Positions 12,763 to 23,779 of a stretch of DNA of 54,565 bases are shown here, piece by piece (position 1 is the first letter of the stretch; each line of letters starts with the position of its first letter). Under the pieces are notes generated by a model that ran no database searches, was not told where the DNA came from, and saw only the letters and a list, made by a program, of their open reading frames with translations. This stretch comes from Ephemerocybe angulata (taxonomy: Eukaryota > Basidiomycota > Agaricomycetes > Agaricales > Psathyrellaceae), in NCBI GenBank assembly GCA_013368325.1, contig JAACJK010000079.1, positions 1 through 54,565 of the forward strand, in the 5' to 3' direction. Position numbers and translations under genes: made by a program.

Positions 12763-15700
12763 ATGCCTCGTACATCGCAGTGCGTTTATCCTTAAGATCT
12801 CACTCATACAGAGTGTCTTTCTTAACGTCACCTAAACCTCAACGTTATCGCTAGAACGAATGCTCCTGCAAAGGCAAAAAGTCGAGAAAGGGGTAAAGCT
12901 CCAGCAAGGAGGTGCGTACTCACTGCTTACTGTAATCTAAACCTCACTGATCCAAATCCTACTAGTTCTGCAAAACCTCTCCCCGATCCTACCACACCAG
13001 TGGGCCCACCGCGAACAAGTGGTACTCCAACACTCGGAAGGTTCGATGCCCAATTACCCATTTGTATCGATTTGGAAGAGTACTGACACAGTTTTAGTGC
13101 CACCCCAAGATCTATCCGCGAGCAAGCAGGGGACGAAAAGCTTACAGATCTGCGTCCAATCATTGCAAAGTACATGAAGAAGGAAACACTGTACTGTTCA
13201 AGGGACGACTTTTTCGAGCACTACTTCATTCCCTCGCCAGCTTCAAACGTTTTGAACAAAGTTCTCGAGACCATGAGGGCCAAAGCTATGCTTGTTCCTC
13301 GCCCCAAGGAGGAGAAGACCAAGGGCGTCACGACACGCAAACTTCCCCCCGTTCCCGGCCATCCTTTTCAAACAGCGAGCCCGGCGAACCTGAACAACGA
13401 GCCTCCTTTTCCCCAAGTTTTGAAGGAGTTCTCTCGAAAGCCATCTGAGGGAAAGAGGCTTTTGAACGTCAAAGAGAAAGCAGCCTTCGCTTCCTTGGAG
13501 AAAATCGGCCAAGGCATTCGCACCTGCATGAAAGAGGCTGGGGTTCCTGTCAACGATTTCGAATTGCACATGGTTCCAGACGATCGATGGAGCTCCGACA
13601 TTGAAGGATGCAACTACAGGATAGATGCTTGTATCAAGCCAATTGCTCAGGGAAAAGCTGAACCCCTCCACGTTTCTAAAATGACCGTGCCGTTTGAGTT
13701 CAAGCTCAAGCGAAACGATCGAGGGAACGCTGAGGTAAGATATCGCATGGATACTTCTCCAATATTGGTGACTGATAGTTGGCTCATAGAACCGACTCCA
13801 GCTCGTTTCAGCTGTAACCCACCTCATGAATGATGATGTGTCTCGCAACTTCGTCTATGGTGTATGTGAACTTTGCAGCTTCAAAACTATGTACGGACAT
13901 ACGCTAATCCAGCCTCCTTTAGATGACCATAGAGGACGATCGTGCTTCATTGTGGTACTTCTCACGTGGCCATTCTGTCAAAGCGACGTCGTTCAGCTTG
14001 ATCCAGGTATGTCGAACGTTCCCCTTGTTAGATGTAATCGGAGTCTTGACCTTATCACAGCGTCCTGATCTGCTTGTCCGCATACTTGTATCGCTCTTCT
14101 CAGCAAGTCGAGAGGATCTGGGCTACAGCTCCCACATTACGCGGTTGGATGATGGATCGTTTCTCTACCAATTGGACAATCTTCCAGTTCATGATGTACC
14201 CCATGAACAAGATAACACGCGGCTGGACGAACCTTCTTTATCGGAGGCTGATTCGGAGAAGCCCCTACAAGGAGATGCAGAGACTACTCAGCCGCCTGAT
14301 GAGGTTCAAGCATCAGACCAACGTCAATCCTACTTCTTTAAGACCACGCAAATCGTCTCTGAAATCCGCAACTTTCGCATTGCTGGTCGGAACACTCGCA
14401 TTTGGAAGGCCGTCGAGGTTGTCTCAAAGGATAACCTAACGCCTAAGGACAATGGACGGGAAATTATTCTGAAGGATGCCTGGATCGACCACGACGCGGT
14501 CGACGAATTCGACATCCAACAGCAGCTGTTCCGTGACATCGACGTCGTCAAGCAGGGCAATTGGCAAGCTTCGGCCTTGTTATCGTCCATCTCTCAGTCT
14601 CCAAGTGGCGCAGAGATGACCAAACTTGGCGAGTACCTGAAGGACGACTCGTATAAGGACCTTTTCCTCCGATTCGATGAGAAGATGCGCTATACGAGCA
14701 AGCCGAGCAAGTCCATCCATCCCCAGGCCTGGAATGCCCCTGCCGATGTCTTCGGCTTTACTGGTGTGGCATACACCAATTCAGTTGATCCCATTGACTA
14801 TAGCAAGAGAACTGGATCTATGAGCAACTCCAGTCGGCAAAAGGTCACTCATCAAGGGACCCGCAACGTTAGATCGAACGGCCTTACCCTTGCTCCTAAG
14901 AAACGATGCCTCTTTGTCTTCCCGGATACTTGCACACGTGTGTCTCATGTTCCGACGCTTGGGGATGCAATGGACGTCCTCCATCAGGCTTTCTATGGTG
15001 AGCACCCGGATTAAAGCCCTTGCTCAAAGGTCTGAACTCAACGCTTTTTCTTAGCGCTCTTAATCATGTTCTGTGCTGGGTGGGTTCACAGAGACATTAG
15101 CGATGGCAATATCCTCGCCATCAACGTGGACGGCAAATGGGCGGCTAAGCTTGCAGCTTGCTGATCTCGAGTATGCGAAGAAGCTCAAGCTATCACTGAG
15201 AAACCCAGGTTCGCGTGACCCAAAGACTGTACGTCCTCTTTCATTTCGCACAATGTACTGAAGCTAATAGTTCCTGTCTATAAGGGAACACCTTACTTCA
15301 TTGCCTATGAGATTCACGCTTCAACCTTTATCTGTCATTCGGACCCAATCAACTACCAGGCCGCAGCTCTCCCAAACTGGGGTCGTGATCTTGACCCCAA
15401 TGCTGAACAGGAGATTGAAGCCCAGGCGTCCCTCCTCTCGGGAGTTGTGCACACCTTCTCTCACGACGTCGAGTCATTGTGGTGGCTTCTTCTGTGGATA
15501 ATTACCTGTCGTATTGGGTGGGAGGCGTCCAAGGACGCGGCGGAGGATATATTTCAAGTTACCTCGAAACCCACTGAGGCGCGAGCCAATATCTTGCTCA
15601 AGGGAATCCCTTCGAGCCTTGCGTCAGCGCTCCACGACGATGTCAAGCTTATCGCCTCCGAGCTTAGGGTACTTCGAAACCAGCTATACCACGACTATGC

Positions 15701-16067
15701 CCGAAACACACAGGAGATGCGAGTTCATTATAGCAGCTATGGGCCAGTTTGTGCTGTGCCTTTAATCTTCTTTAGGAACATCAATCAGCGCCGCGAAAGA
15801 TGGGCTTCTCTGCCCCTTCAGCGGCCCACCACGAACATTGAAGCCCCTCGACTTGCACCCCAACCGGTCACGGCGACCGTCTCAGCTCCTCGTCGAGACT
15901 CGTCGAAGCGAAAATTCCTCCACCCTGGGGGTGAGGTCGCAGGATCCTCCAAGGCGGGACGTTCGAGCTTGGTGTCTGTCGAGGACGGTGAAGATCAGCC
16001 TGGCCCTTCCAAGAGGATGAAGTCTCTTCGCCCTCGACCGGTCAAGACACCTGGCGGTGGCGCGTGA
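12763..16067 (+). pseudogene. Full-length FunK1 kinase disrupted by a 7-bp tandem duplication
   Basis: The most divergent and longest copy. Exons: 12763-12779, 12855-12911, 12966-13040, 13098-13734, 13790-13861, 13923-14006, 14061-14997, 15055-15228, 15285-16067. All junctions are in phase except inside exon 8. The first three exons encode a basic, proline-rich N-terminus (MPRTSQTNAP.., TPRSIREQ) that the other copies lack. Exon 8 contains AGCTTGC twice in tandem (15148-15154 and 15155-15161) immediately before the DLE metal-binding motif. Without one copy the exon has the normal length and the protein would be 942 residues; as it stands translation stops within a few codons. Every other motif (HRDISDGN, GTPYFIAYE, HTFSHDVESLWW, PGPSKRMK) is intact, so the lesion looks recent. 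The third intron has a weak GTTCGA donor but a good TACTGAC branch site. Confidence 0.8.
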
Positions 16068-16189
16068 AGCACACCATGTCTTGTTTCTACGATTCTGTCC
16101 TGCATCGCGCATCTGTTATACTTCCGTTCGACCACCTGTACTTATTTACCTTGGACTCTTCACAATGTCAAGTATAAAAAAGGAAACAA

Positions 16190-16456
16190 AAAAGCGATTT
16201 CATTCACGAACCTACAATAGGTATTGGAAAGTTCAAGGGCCTCACTTCGTACGGCGCTGCTTGGCTGGAGCTCGCTTGCTAGGAGCCCCTTTCTTGACGG
16301 GCTAAAAGGCATTGAGTAAGGAAGAGGTACTACCAGAATTTGCAAAACAATCCAACCTTGAACTTCGGTGCGCCAAATTGTTCTTTCGGAGCTCCTCGAA
16401 CAGACGCCTGGCATTGAAACAGTCAGGTTACAGGTATGTACCTCATTGAACGTTAG
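16190..16456 (+). repeat. FunK1 downstream-flank repeat, copy B
   Basis: Partner of 2389-2660. It sits directly after the full-length kinase copy and shares the cttcggtgcgccaaat and ggagctcctcgaacagacgc landmarks. Confidence 0.7.
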
Positions 16457-16550
16457 ACTGACGCCTTTGGCAACACGAGACGCTTTCGCTTTCGGTGACG
16501 GCCTTGCGGCCTTCTTTGTAGGCTAGGAGAAGTACGACGGTCAGCCTGAT

Positions 16551-17394
16551 TCAACTGCGTTCTTTCGAGAGTATTAAGAGTTTCTCACGTTCTTTGTCGT
16601 CCCCTTGACGCTTTTCTGGCCACCGGTCGAGGGCGCCTTCAAGTTCTTCGATAGAATCAGGATCAACCAATCTGATTCCTAACGCTTGAAAAGTACGAAC
16701 CCCTTTCTTCGGTGCTGCACGAGCACCCTCCTTAGAACCCTTGTTCAAGGCCTTAGGATTCTTGGCCCCGACCTTAGGCCCTTTCAGAGGCGGGGATGTT
16801 GCGGGCGATAGTTTCCTCGCCCCTTTCGGCAGCGCCTTCAGCGCGGTAGTCTGCGAAACGGGAGCCTTCGCATGAGCAACGCAAATAAAACACAGATTAA
16901 AATGTCTCTACTTTATTCTTGTTCTTGTCAGCACCGACCTTCTTCTTACCGACCTTCTTCTTCTGCTTCTGCTTCGCCTGGGGCGGATCGGACGCAGGAG
17001 GCGGGGGTATATGGATAACCGGCTCTGGGCGTTGCGAAGACGAGCTCGGGCTAGATCCAGCGCCTGAATCCTGCGGTGGTGCCGGAACCGGCGCGGGAGG
17101 TGGACCCGGAGGCGGCGGGGGGATCGGGATGGTCGGAGGAGGTCGCTCAGGATTACTAGCAGCACCCGAGCTGCCATCGACAGGTGGGTGAACATAGTAC
17201 CATCCTTCCGGCGCTGCTGGCGGATTGGCCTCGTCTGAGCGAGGGGCGAGGGATTGGGTATGTTGCGGCTGTTACAGTGTTGATTGAGTAGTTCGTGTAC
17301 TCGTTGGGTTAGGGTAGCTACGTACCAGAGGTATGGCCGAGGATGTGAGAATGAGAGAGGAGAGAATGAGATAGGCGAGCTTCTTGGAGTCCAT
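16551..17394 (-). CDS. Small secreted proline- and lysine-rich protein
   Basis: Predicted three-exon gene on the minus strand: 17394-17326, 17268-16912, 16850-16551 (lengths 69, 357, 300, all phase 0), 241 residues. The first exon alone encodes a classic signal peptide: MDSKK, then a hydrophobic core LAYLILSSLILTSSA, ending near AIPL. The mature part has proline runs (PIPPPPPGPPPAPVPAPP near residue 75), a serine-rich patch, a lysine cluster (QKQKKKVGKKKVG near 125), then an alanine/lysine-rich exon ending RLVDPDSIEELEGALDRW. No catalytic domain is recognised; a wall-binding or effector-like role is only an inference. The 3' end is uncertain: a good donor (GTGAGA) and acceptor (CTCCTAG) 66 nt apart near 16570-16500 could extend the protein. 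Confidence 0.6.
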
Positions 17395-17596
17395 TGTCAC
17401 AAAAGAGGGTCAGGTAAGGAAATCAGTGTTACAGTGAAGGTAGATTTGGGCCAGCCAAACCAGTGAAGGAGGAGGGATAGACGACCAGCGCACTGAGTGG
17501 GACTTGCAGCGCAATCCTACTCTTTTAAAGTCCTCGCTCTCGCCGATAGACATGGAGGTGTACAAGATCACTTTACAAGAAACAATAGCTCGTGAT

Positions 17597-17850
17597 GAAG
17601 ATGAAGTTTCAAGTTTCTCAAATCCCCACAAGAAGGGCCCACGGTCGCACACAACATAGGCTGGGGAGCAGAGCACGCAGAGTTTGAACTTGTCCCTTGA
17701 TCAGTTCCGACCTAGATTCGATAACAGGTCATGATAGGAGGATGAGCAGGATAAATGAGTGGACGTACTATCAATGCTGGACCCTCAAAGCTCGCTGATT
17801 GAGGGGTATCATCGCCAAGCCCGTGCTATCAATACCTGAGAGGAGCATCC
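17597..17850 (+). repeat. FunK1 spacer repeat, copy B
   Basis: Partner of 8957-9240. It includes a relic of the 3' end of a kinase coding region, but no kinase gene lies beside it. The secreted-protein gene is therefore flanked by two different kinase spacer relics (16190-16456 and this one), as if it replaced or was inserted into a kinase unit. Confidence 0.6.
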
Positions 17851-17936
17851 ATACCGGTTCGCACCTTAGGGCCAGCCCTAACGCTCAGTAGAGGGAATCC
17901 ACGTATATTAGGTGCTAAAAGATGCCATCCGCACTA

Positions 17937-18870
17937 TCAAGCCGACGCCTTGGACTTTTTGACCTTCTTCGGCGCAGGGGCGTCTTCCACATTCTCCGCA
18001 CTCGCACCCTTTCGCTTCTTGCTCTTGCTCTTCTTCGGCGACGGTACGACCTGTTCTTCAGGCGGATACTCCAGCTCCATTTTGTCGTCCTCCGAAGCCG
18101 GGACTGTCGTGTGGGATCCGATGGGGGCGAAGCTGTGGGTGAGCCAGTCTTCGGTGTAGGATTGGCGAGGCGGGTTTTGGTATTTGCCTGTCGACTCGTT
18201 CTTGGGTAGGATGGACTCGGGGGCGGTTGGTACGACGGGTTGGGCGGCAAGCACGAGGTGACGCGCGATGCCTTTGGGAGCTATCGTCGCGCACGAGTTG
18301 AATAAATAATAGAATGGGGGCTAGAGGGACGATAGCGCACCAGGGTAGAGCTTTCCCTTCTTCTTCTTACGAGGCAGGAGACATGATAGGCTTCGTATCT
18401 CCTCTCCAGCGACAGGCGAGTCGTCCGTCGTCTCCGACCCCACTGACCAGACATCGAACGTAGCATGTTTTCTCTTGACTGTTCCGACTTTCATGCTCTT
18501 TGTGGAAGAGACGTCCGCGATTTTTGCGCCTTCTAGGTACTTGGCCTTGACCTGATTGGAGCAGCATCGTTCAGTTCAACAAGGGTTATAGAAGTCAAAA
18601 CATGGTATACCATACACCGTCAGGGACCCTGATAACCACCAGCTCCAAGTCTTCGTTGTTCTTCACATTATCCCAGTCGAAATCTCCAGCGTCGAATGCG
18701 TCTTCAAGTAGAACTCGGCCTGGTGGAGGCTTGAACTCCCAAGAAGGATCGGTGCCTTCGTTTTTGCCATTTGACTTGGCGTTTTTGGAGCTTTTTGGCT
18801 TGATTTTGGTTGCCACAGGAGAAGATGAGCGCGACGAGGAGTTGGACGCCGAAGACTCGGAATCCGACAT
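17937..18870 (-). CDS. RNA polymerase I subunit Rpa34.5-like protein
   Basis: Three exons on the minus strand: 18870-18616, 18551-18341, 18280-17937, in phase, 269 residues. The N-terminus is serine-rich and acidic. It is followed by a WEFKPPPGRVLL..FDWDNV..LELVVIRVPDG block, then VKAKYLEGAKIADV and a long lysine-rich tail (KKSKSKKRKG, KKVKKSKASA). This layout, short acidic start, 'F.PP.G..L / L.L.RVP' core and basic C-terminus, matches the fungal Rpa34.5 family, a subunit of the nucleolar RNA polymerase I heterodimer (with Rpa49) that supports initiation and elongation on rDNA. The first intron uses a GTATGG donor after RVPDG. It is the one housekeeping gene in the window. Assignment is by pattern only; another nuclear basic protein is possible. 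Confidence 0.65.
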
Positions 18871-19518
18871 TATGAGGATGAAGTTCGGAGCAGAAAATGA
18901 GCGCTTAGTGCCTAGCGCGAAATAGAATGTTTGGCATCGTCCTGCTAGCGATCCGGCTTTATCGGAACTAACTTCAAGAGTTCAGATTAAGTACTTGCAT
19001 ACATAGGACTGGCGTATCTCACCCTCGCGCCGAAGTCCTGCCAATTACAAACACCTTTCCAGACTGGTTTTTCCATGCGTCACTTGTTAGAATCGCGTCG
19101 GATAAGATGGAGTGCTTGGAATACGGTCTTACTCTGCATCCCATCTGTCCAGGTTTGCTCTATCTACTGTATCGAAGGTCTACTACGTGTACCTTGACGC
19201 ACCTGGAGTGTGAGCACACCGGCTCCGGGTGGTAAGCATGCGCCAGCGGCCCTCATGTTGGCATCGCGATGATGGGCGTGTTGGCAGTGAGTATGTACTT
19301 GGGGATTGTACAGTGTCGTCACTCAGATGGCTCGGACATTATACTGTGACACAAAAATAAAAATAAAAAATGAACTATCGTACACACGCGACGGTTTAGA
19401 GAACAGAGATATATTATAAAAAGGAAGGGAGGGGATAGGAAAACTCATGCCAGTGAGAATCATAACGAGAACGATCCAAGGCGACCATTATGGACGAAAG
19501 ACCACCCAGCAAATAGCG
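18871..19518. other. Intergenic region
   Basis: No gene recognised. An A-rich stretch (acaaaaataaaaataaaaa) near 19353-19371 lies downstream of the minus-strand kinase stop at 19519. Confidence 0.5.
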
Positions 19519-22171
19519 TCAGGCGGCCCGCCTAAGTTCTGCGCCACGATGGTGAAGCCTCCTTCTCTTGGGCGGTCCAGGCTGATCTTCGTTACTATCT
19601 CCGTAATTGTACTCCGAGGGTAGGTTGTGGGGGGACTTTCTTTTTGTTGATCCTAGACCAGAAGGCTCAGTGGAGGGTGATACGACGGGAGTTTCTGCAC
19701 CTCCCGCCGATGGTTGGGGTCGCTCCCTGAAGCCCAGCCCAGGTCGCTGAAGGGGTAAAGAGGCCCAGACGTCGCGGGACTTTCCGATATTTTGGAAGAA
19801 TATCAGAGGAATGGCACAGGCAGGCGCGTAGTTCTTAGGCTCTAGCCTCATCTCTGGCGAGTTTCGGTTGTAGTCGAGATACAGCTGTATCCTGAGAGGA
19901 TCGAGTCTGGCAGCGATGGGCTTGACATCATCATGAAGGCTTAAGACAACGTTGCGGTTGATGCCCTGGATGAGGACTTTCCTTCGGGATTCCGAATGGG
20001 TAGAGGAACTCTGAAAGAGATCCCGAGCCGCGATTTTGGAAGCGTCGCACCCGATACGACTGGTGATGAGCCAGAGAATAAGCCACCATAGCGATTCGAG
20101 ATCATGGAAGAAGGTGTGTACGACTGGTTTGAATGGTATCGTATCGGAATCGTCGTCATCCCAGTAGGTTATATCATTCGGGTCGGACTTGGTCATACTA
20201 ACCCAGAGCAGCAGCGAGGCTTTGATCTCATAGGCCATGAAGTGCGGCGTCCCCTGCAAAATTTTGGGTCAGTTTTGATACTGCAGTTACATGGTACAAC
20301 TCACAATCGTCACATTAGACGATGTCGCCAGCGTCGGCGAACATTTCTTCGCAAACTCAAGGTCAGACAACCTAACGGACCATTTTCTGTTAACCTTGAT
20401 GGCCAAAACATTTCCATCGCTGATGTCTCTGTGGACCCATCCGGCACAGAACATAATCAAGAGCGCTACGAAAGGTATTGAGTTGACATAAAGACTAACA
20501 ACGCCAAGCAGCCTTACCGAAATAGGCCTGATTGAGTACCTCCATCGCGTCTCCTAGGGTCGGGAGGTCCGACACCCGAGTGCAAAGCTCAGGAAAGACA
20601 AAGAAACAGCGCTTCTTGGAGGAAAGGGTGGGTGGATTCTGTGTAGGCCACTCCTCGCGCGGTTTTCGTTGCGAACTTCTCCTGTTCCGTTCGTTGTGTT
20701 CTACGTCTTCCGCCAAGGTATCGGGTTCGACCTGGTTGCTGACCGGTTCCCAAACGTGTTCCGAAGGAAGGGACTTCCCAGGCCGGCCCGTATAGCACAT
20801 CCTTTCATCATAGCGTAGAAATAGACTTTTGTAAGAGTCGTCCTTCAGATAGCTACGCAGTCGGGCGAATCCTTCCCGGTCGCGAGGTATGCACTTCAGA
20901 ATTGGTAAGGATTCCCAATCGGATTGCTTGAGGCTGTCGATGTCCTGGAAAAGGCTGCGTTGAAGTTCGAATTCTGTCGCAGAGTCGGCGTCTACCCAAG
21001 TATCCTTCAAGACAATCTCTTGGTCCTTGTGTTTCGGCTTCAGATTGTTCTTCGACGTGACCTCGACGGCATTCCAGATGTATGTGTGGCCTTTAGAGAT
21101 GAGGTGCGTCGTCTTGAAGAAGAACGACTGTGGTTGCTTCTGGGCTGACTTCGATCGTAGTCGATGGCTCGACTTGAGAATGGGCGCTTTGGGGGAAATC
21201 CCGTCCAGTTCGTAGAGATAGGACCCGTCGGTTAGACGGGTAATATGAGGCTCATATCCCAACGCTTCCCGGTCTGCCGAAAAGAGCGAGACAAAGACAC
21301 GGATAAGTAAGTCAGGCCTCTGCAGAGTATATGTCAGAAAGCTGCATCGCAATTTTCAACTCGGAGGCTTACGTTGACGTAGCTGAAAGAGGTCGCTTTA
21401 ATGGTGGTCTTCCTTGTAGAATACCACAACGAGACGCGATCGTCTTCAATACTAATCTACTGGTATTCAGAAGTGGTTCAGTTCATCTTTGTATAGAAAC
21501 TTACTCCATAGATGAAATTACGCGATATATCGCCGTCCATACTTTCGCGCATGGCTCGAACGAGGCGTTCTTTGTTCTAAACAGCAATTGTCAGATCTAG
21601 AAGACATCGAAGACACCGCAAAAGTAATCACCTGCGACGTATTCACTTCGTCCAGTCTCAGAGCGACTGGCACAGACAACCCGACAGAAGCAGGCGAGTT
21701 AGCCCTTTCTCCAGACCGCTGACCACCTTCGACTGAGTTATCGGAGGCGCTGTCATCCATGCCGCTTTCGCCAACGCTTCCAGCATCGGGAACCAAGGAT
21801 AGCCTAAGCCCATTCTCTCGGAGCCCCGCTTTCTCCATGCACTGGCGTATATCCTTGGCAAGGGTCTCCAGCTTGGCCCACAGTTTGTCGACGCTACTTA
21901 GAGAGCGTGTCAACCTGCCCTCCGAAGCTCGATGGGCAAACCCCTTCAAGGCTAGAGGAAAAGGTTGGTCTTCCACCTGCGAACCATCCTGTCGACAGTT
22001 TGATGTTTGGCCGCGGGCTAGGGCTGATGTGGCTCGAGCAGAATGTTCGGACCGAGGGATAAGCACCCGTTTTTTTTGCAGCTTCTTCAGGATGTCGTCT
22101 AGAACAGAAGGGTTCGGAGGCGGGATGAAGCAATTGTCAAGGAAGTCATTTGTGTCAGAGTAAAGCAGCAT
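19519..22171 (-). CDS. FunK1-family fungal-type protein kinase, intact copy 3 (inverted)
   Basis: The only minus-strand kinase copy. Exons: 22171-21632, 21576-21505, 21456-21373, 21319-20518, 20465-20305, 20253-19519, all in phase, 797 residues. It contains VLKDTWVD (ATP lysine), GWVHRDISDGN (catalytic loop), LSDLEFAKK (DLE replacing DFG), GTPHFMAYE (a His where most copies have Tyr), VVHTFFHDLESLWW and a basic tail DQPGPPKRRRLHHR. It is the closest relative of the broken + copy at 3017-5657, forming an inverted pair about 15 kb apart. The stretch 20410-20832 is identical to 4356-4777 apart from one missing base in the + copy, while other exons differ much more. Confidence 0.85.
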
Positions 22172-22696
22172 TTATTGAAGGCAAAGTAGAGGTTCAAGTA
22201 ACTCAAAGAAGATCGTGGTTGAGGTTGAAGACGCGAAGCGCGTCGCCATTGCAGATAACCGACAAACCGGATGATGGTCCACACGCACCTAACCGGGAAG
22301 GATGATGGTCATCCTCACCGGCGAGGATGATTATGTAAGATGTAAAAAGTGATGCCTGCACCCTTTTTGGCTATGCCCGCTCAATAGGCCATACCTTGGC
22401 CTTTGCCCTTTCTGCTATATCCTGTCGCAGGTGGGCCAATGCTTGGCTCAATCGCGTACCATACTGTCAAATGGTCTGTAGGTGTATCCCACTGGGTCCT
22501 TTCCGTCTAGAATCCCCATCCCAGCAGTACTTCACGATGAGATGAGTGCGCTCCCATCCATCCCTCAGCAAAGCTTCCGGTGACCGTGGACACCTCGAAT
22601 ACTTCCTTAAACACTCATCCAAAGTTCGGTGCATCTGTAGACATAGCTGCATGTGTAGACATGGCATGCTGGATTGAGCTCCCGGTTATCCAGGTG
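22172..22696. other. Intergenic region left of the retrotransposon
   Basis: The first 100 bases (promoter side of the minus kinase) share gcgacgcgcttcgcgtcttc-type sequence with the leader of the copy at 3017. The remainder shows no gene. It ends with AGGTG, the target duplication of the LTR element. Confidence 0.5.
22692..22696 (+). repeat. Target-site duplication AGGTG, left
   Basis: Five bases AGGTG immediately before the 5' LTR, repeated at 32967-32971 immediately after the 3' LTR. Confidence 0.9.
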
Positions 22697-22889
22697 TGTA
22701 AGGGGGATTAGATTAGATTACTTTGTTTGGCACTATTTACATCATGTCCATATTCGCGTGAGGCCACCATCAGTGGACCTCACGCTCATACCACTACTAC
22801 GTACAGGAATCCATAACCGGTTCTTGTGCATTGTGGAGTGAGCCGTCTAAGCAACCAACGAAGCCGTAACAAGCAGTAAGCTTGTTACA
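22697..22889 (+). repeat. 5' LTR
   Basis: 193 bp, TGTAAGGGGG..CTTGTTACA, read as identical to 32774-32966. It contains a short inverted repeat (gtgaggccac / gtggacctcac) near 22760-22785 that could fold in RNA. Confidence 0.95.
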
Positions 22890-22917
22890 GTTTTTGCACA
22901 TTCCGGAACCCCGATTC

Positions 22918-22966
22918 TTCTCTCTCTCTCTCTCTCGCTCTCTCTCTCTTTCTCCCTTTCTCAGCA
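22918..22966 (+). repeat. TC microsatellite in the retrotransposon leader
   Basis: Run of CT dinucleotides with a few interruptions, 30 bases after the 5' LTR, in the untranslated leader before gag. Confidence 0.9.
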
Positions 22967-23063
22967 AAAGGAAACCAACCAGCGCGTAACCGCGTTCTCA
23001 CTCGACCACCACGATACGCCGACCACCCGATAGAACCGGTAGAGATTCTATCGCGTGGTAAGG

Positions 23064-23591
23064 ATGTCAGCAGCGGAACGAGGAATAGACACGTCGACGG
23101 ACGGACTGCCGACGCAGGCGCCTACGCCGACGGACCTAGAATGGCAAACGAGGCTATTCCGGATTCGGAAGGAAGAGAAGGCGAGGAGGAGACGGGGCGA
23201 GCGAGTAGAGCAGGGAGAAGACGGGCAGGAGATCCCGATTCGTCCAGAGGATAGTAGGTCCTCTGCCGGATCGAGCGTTAGTGGTATGTCTTCCCTCGGG
23301 AGTACCACGTCGTCAATGCGACATGGTATTGCTCAGAGGATGGTAGCAGACTTGGTAGCAGCTGGAGATATAGCCGACACGGAGGAAGCCAGGGAAAGAG
23401 TCATGGCAATTCAATTGCGGACTCTTCAAGCAGCCCGGGACGAGAGGCGACAGAGGAAGGAGCTTCTACGCCAACAGCAAGAGCAAGAACAGCAGCAACG
23501 GCTACAACAACAGCAGCAGCAACTACAGCTACAGCGGCAGCAGCAGCAACAGCTACAGCAGCAGCAGCAACAGCAGCAGCAGCAACAGCTA

Positions 23592-23623
<32 letters not shown>

Positions 23624-23728
23624 ACTACAGCAGCAGCAGCAACAACAACAGCAACAGCAACTGCAACGGACTCGGCTGCAGCAACGGCACCAGCAGCAGC
23701 AGCAACTACAACTACAACAGCAACAGCA

Positions 23729-23779
<51 letters not shown>

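Noticed and set aside
13243..13848. 201-codon minus-strand ORF
   Set aside because: Antisense to a FunK1 exon whose frame is supported by splice phase and paralogs.
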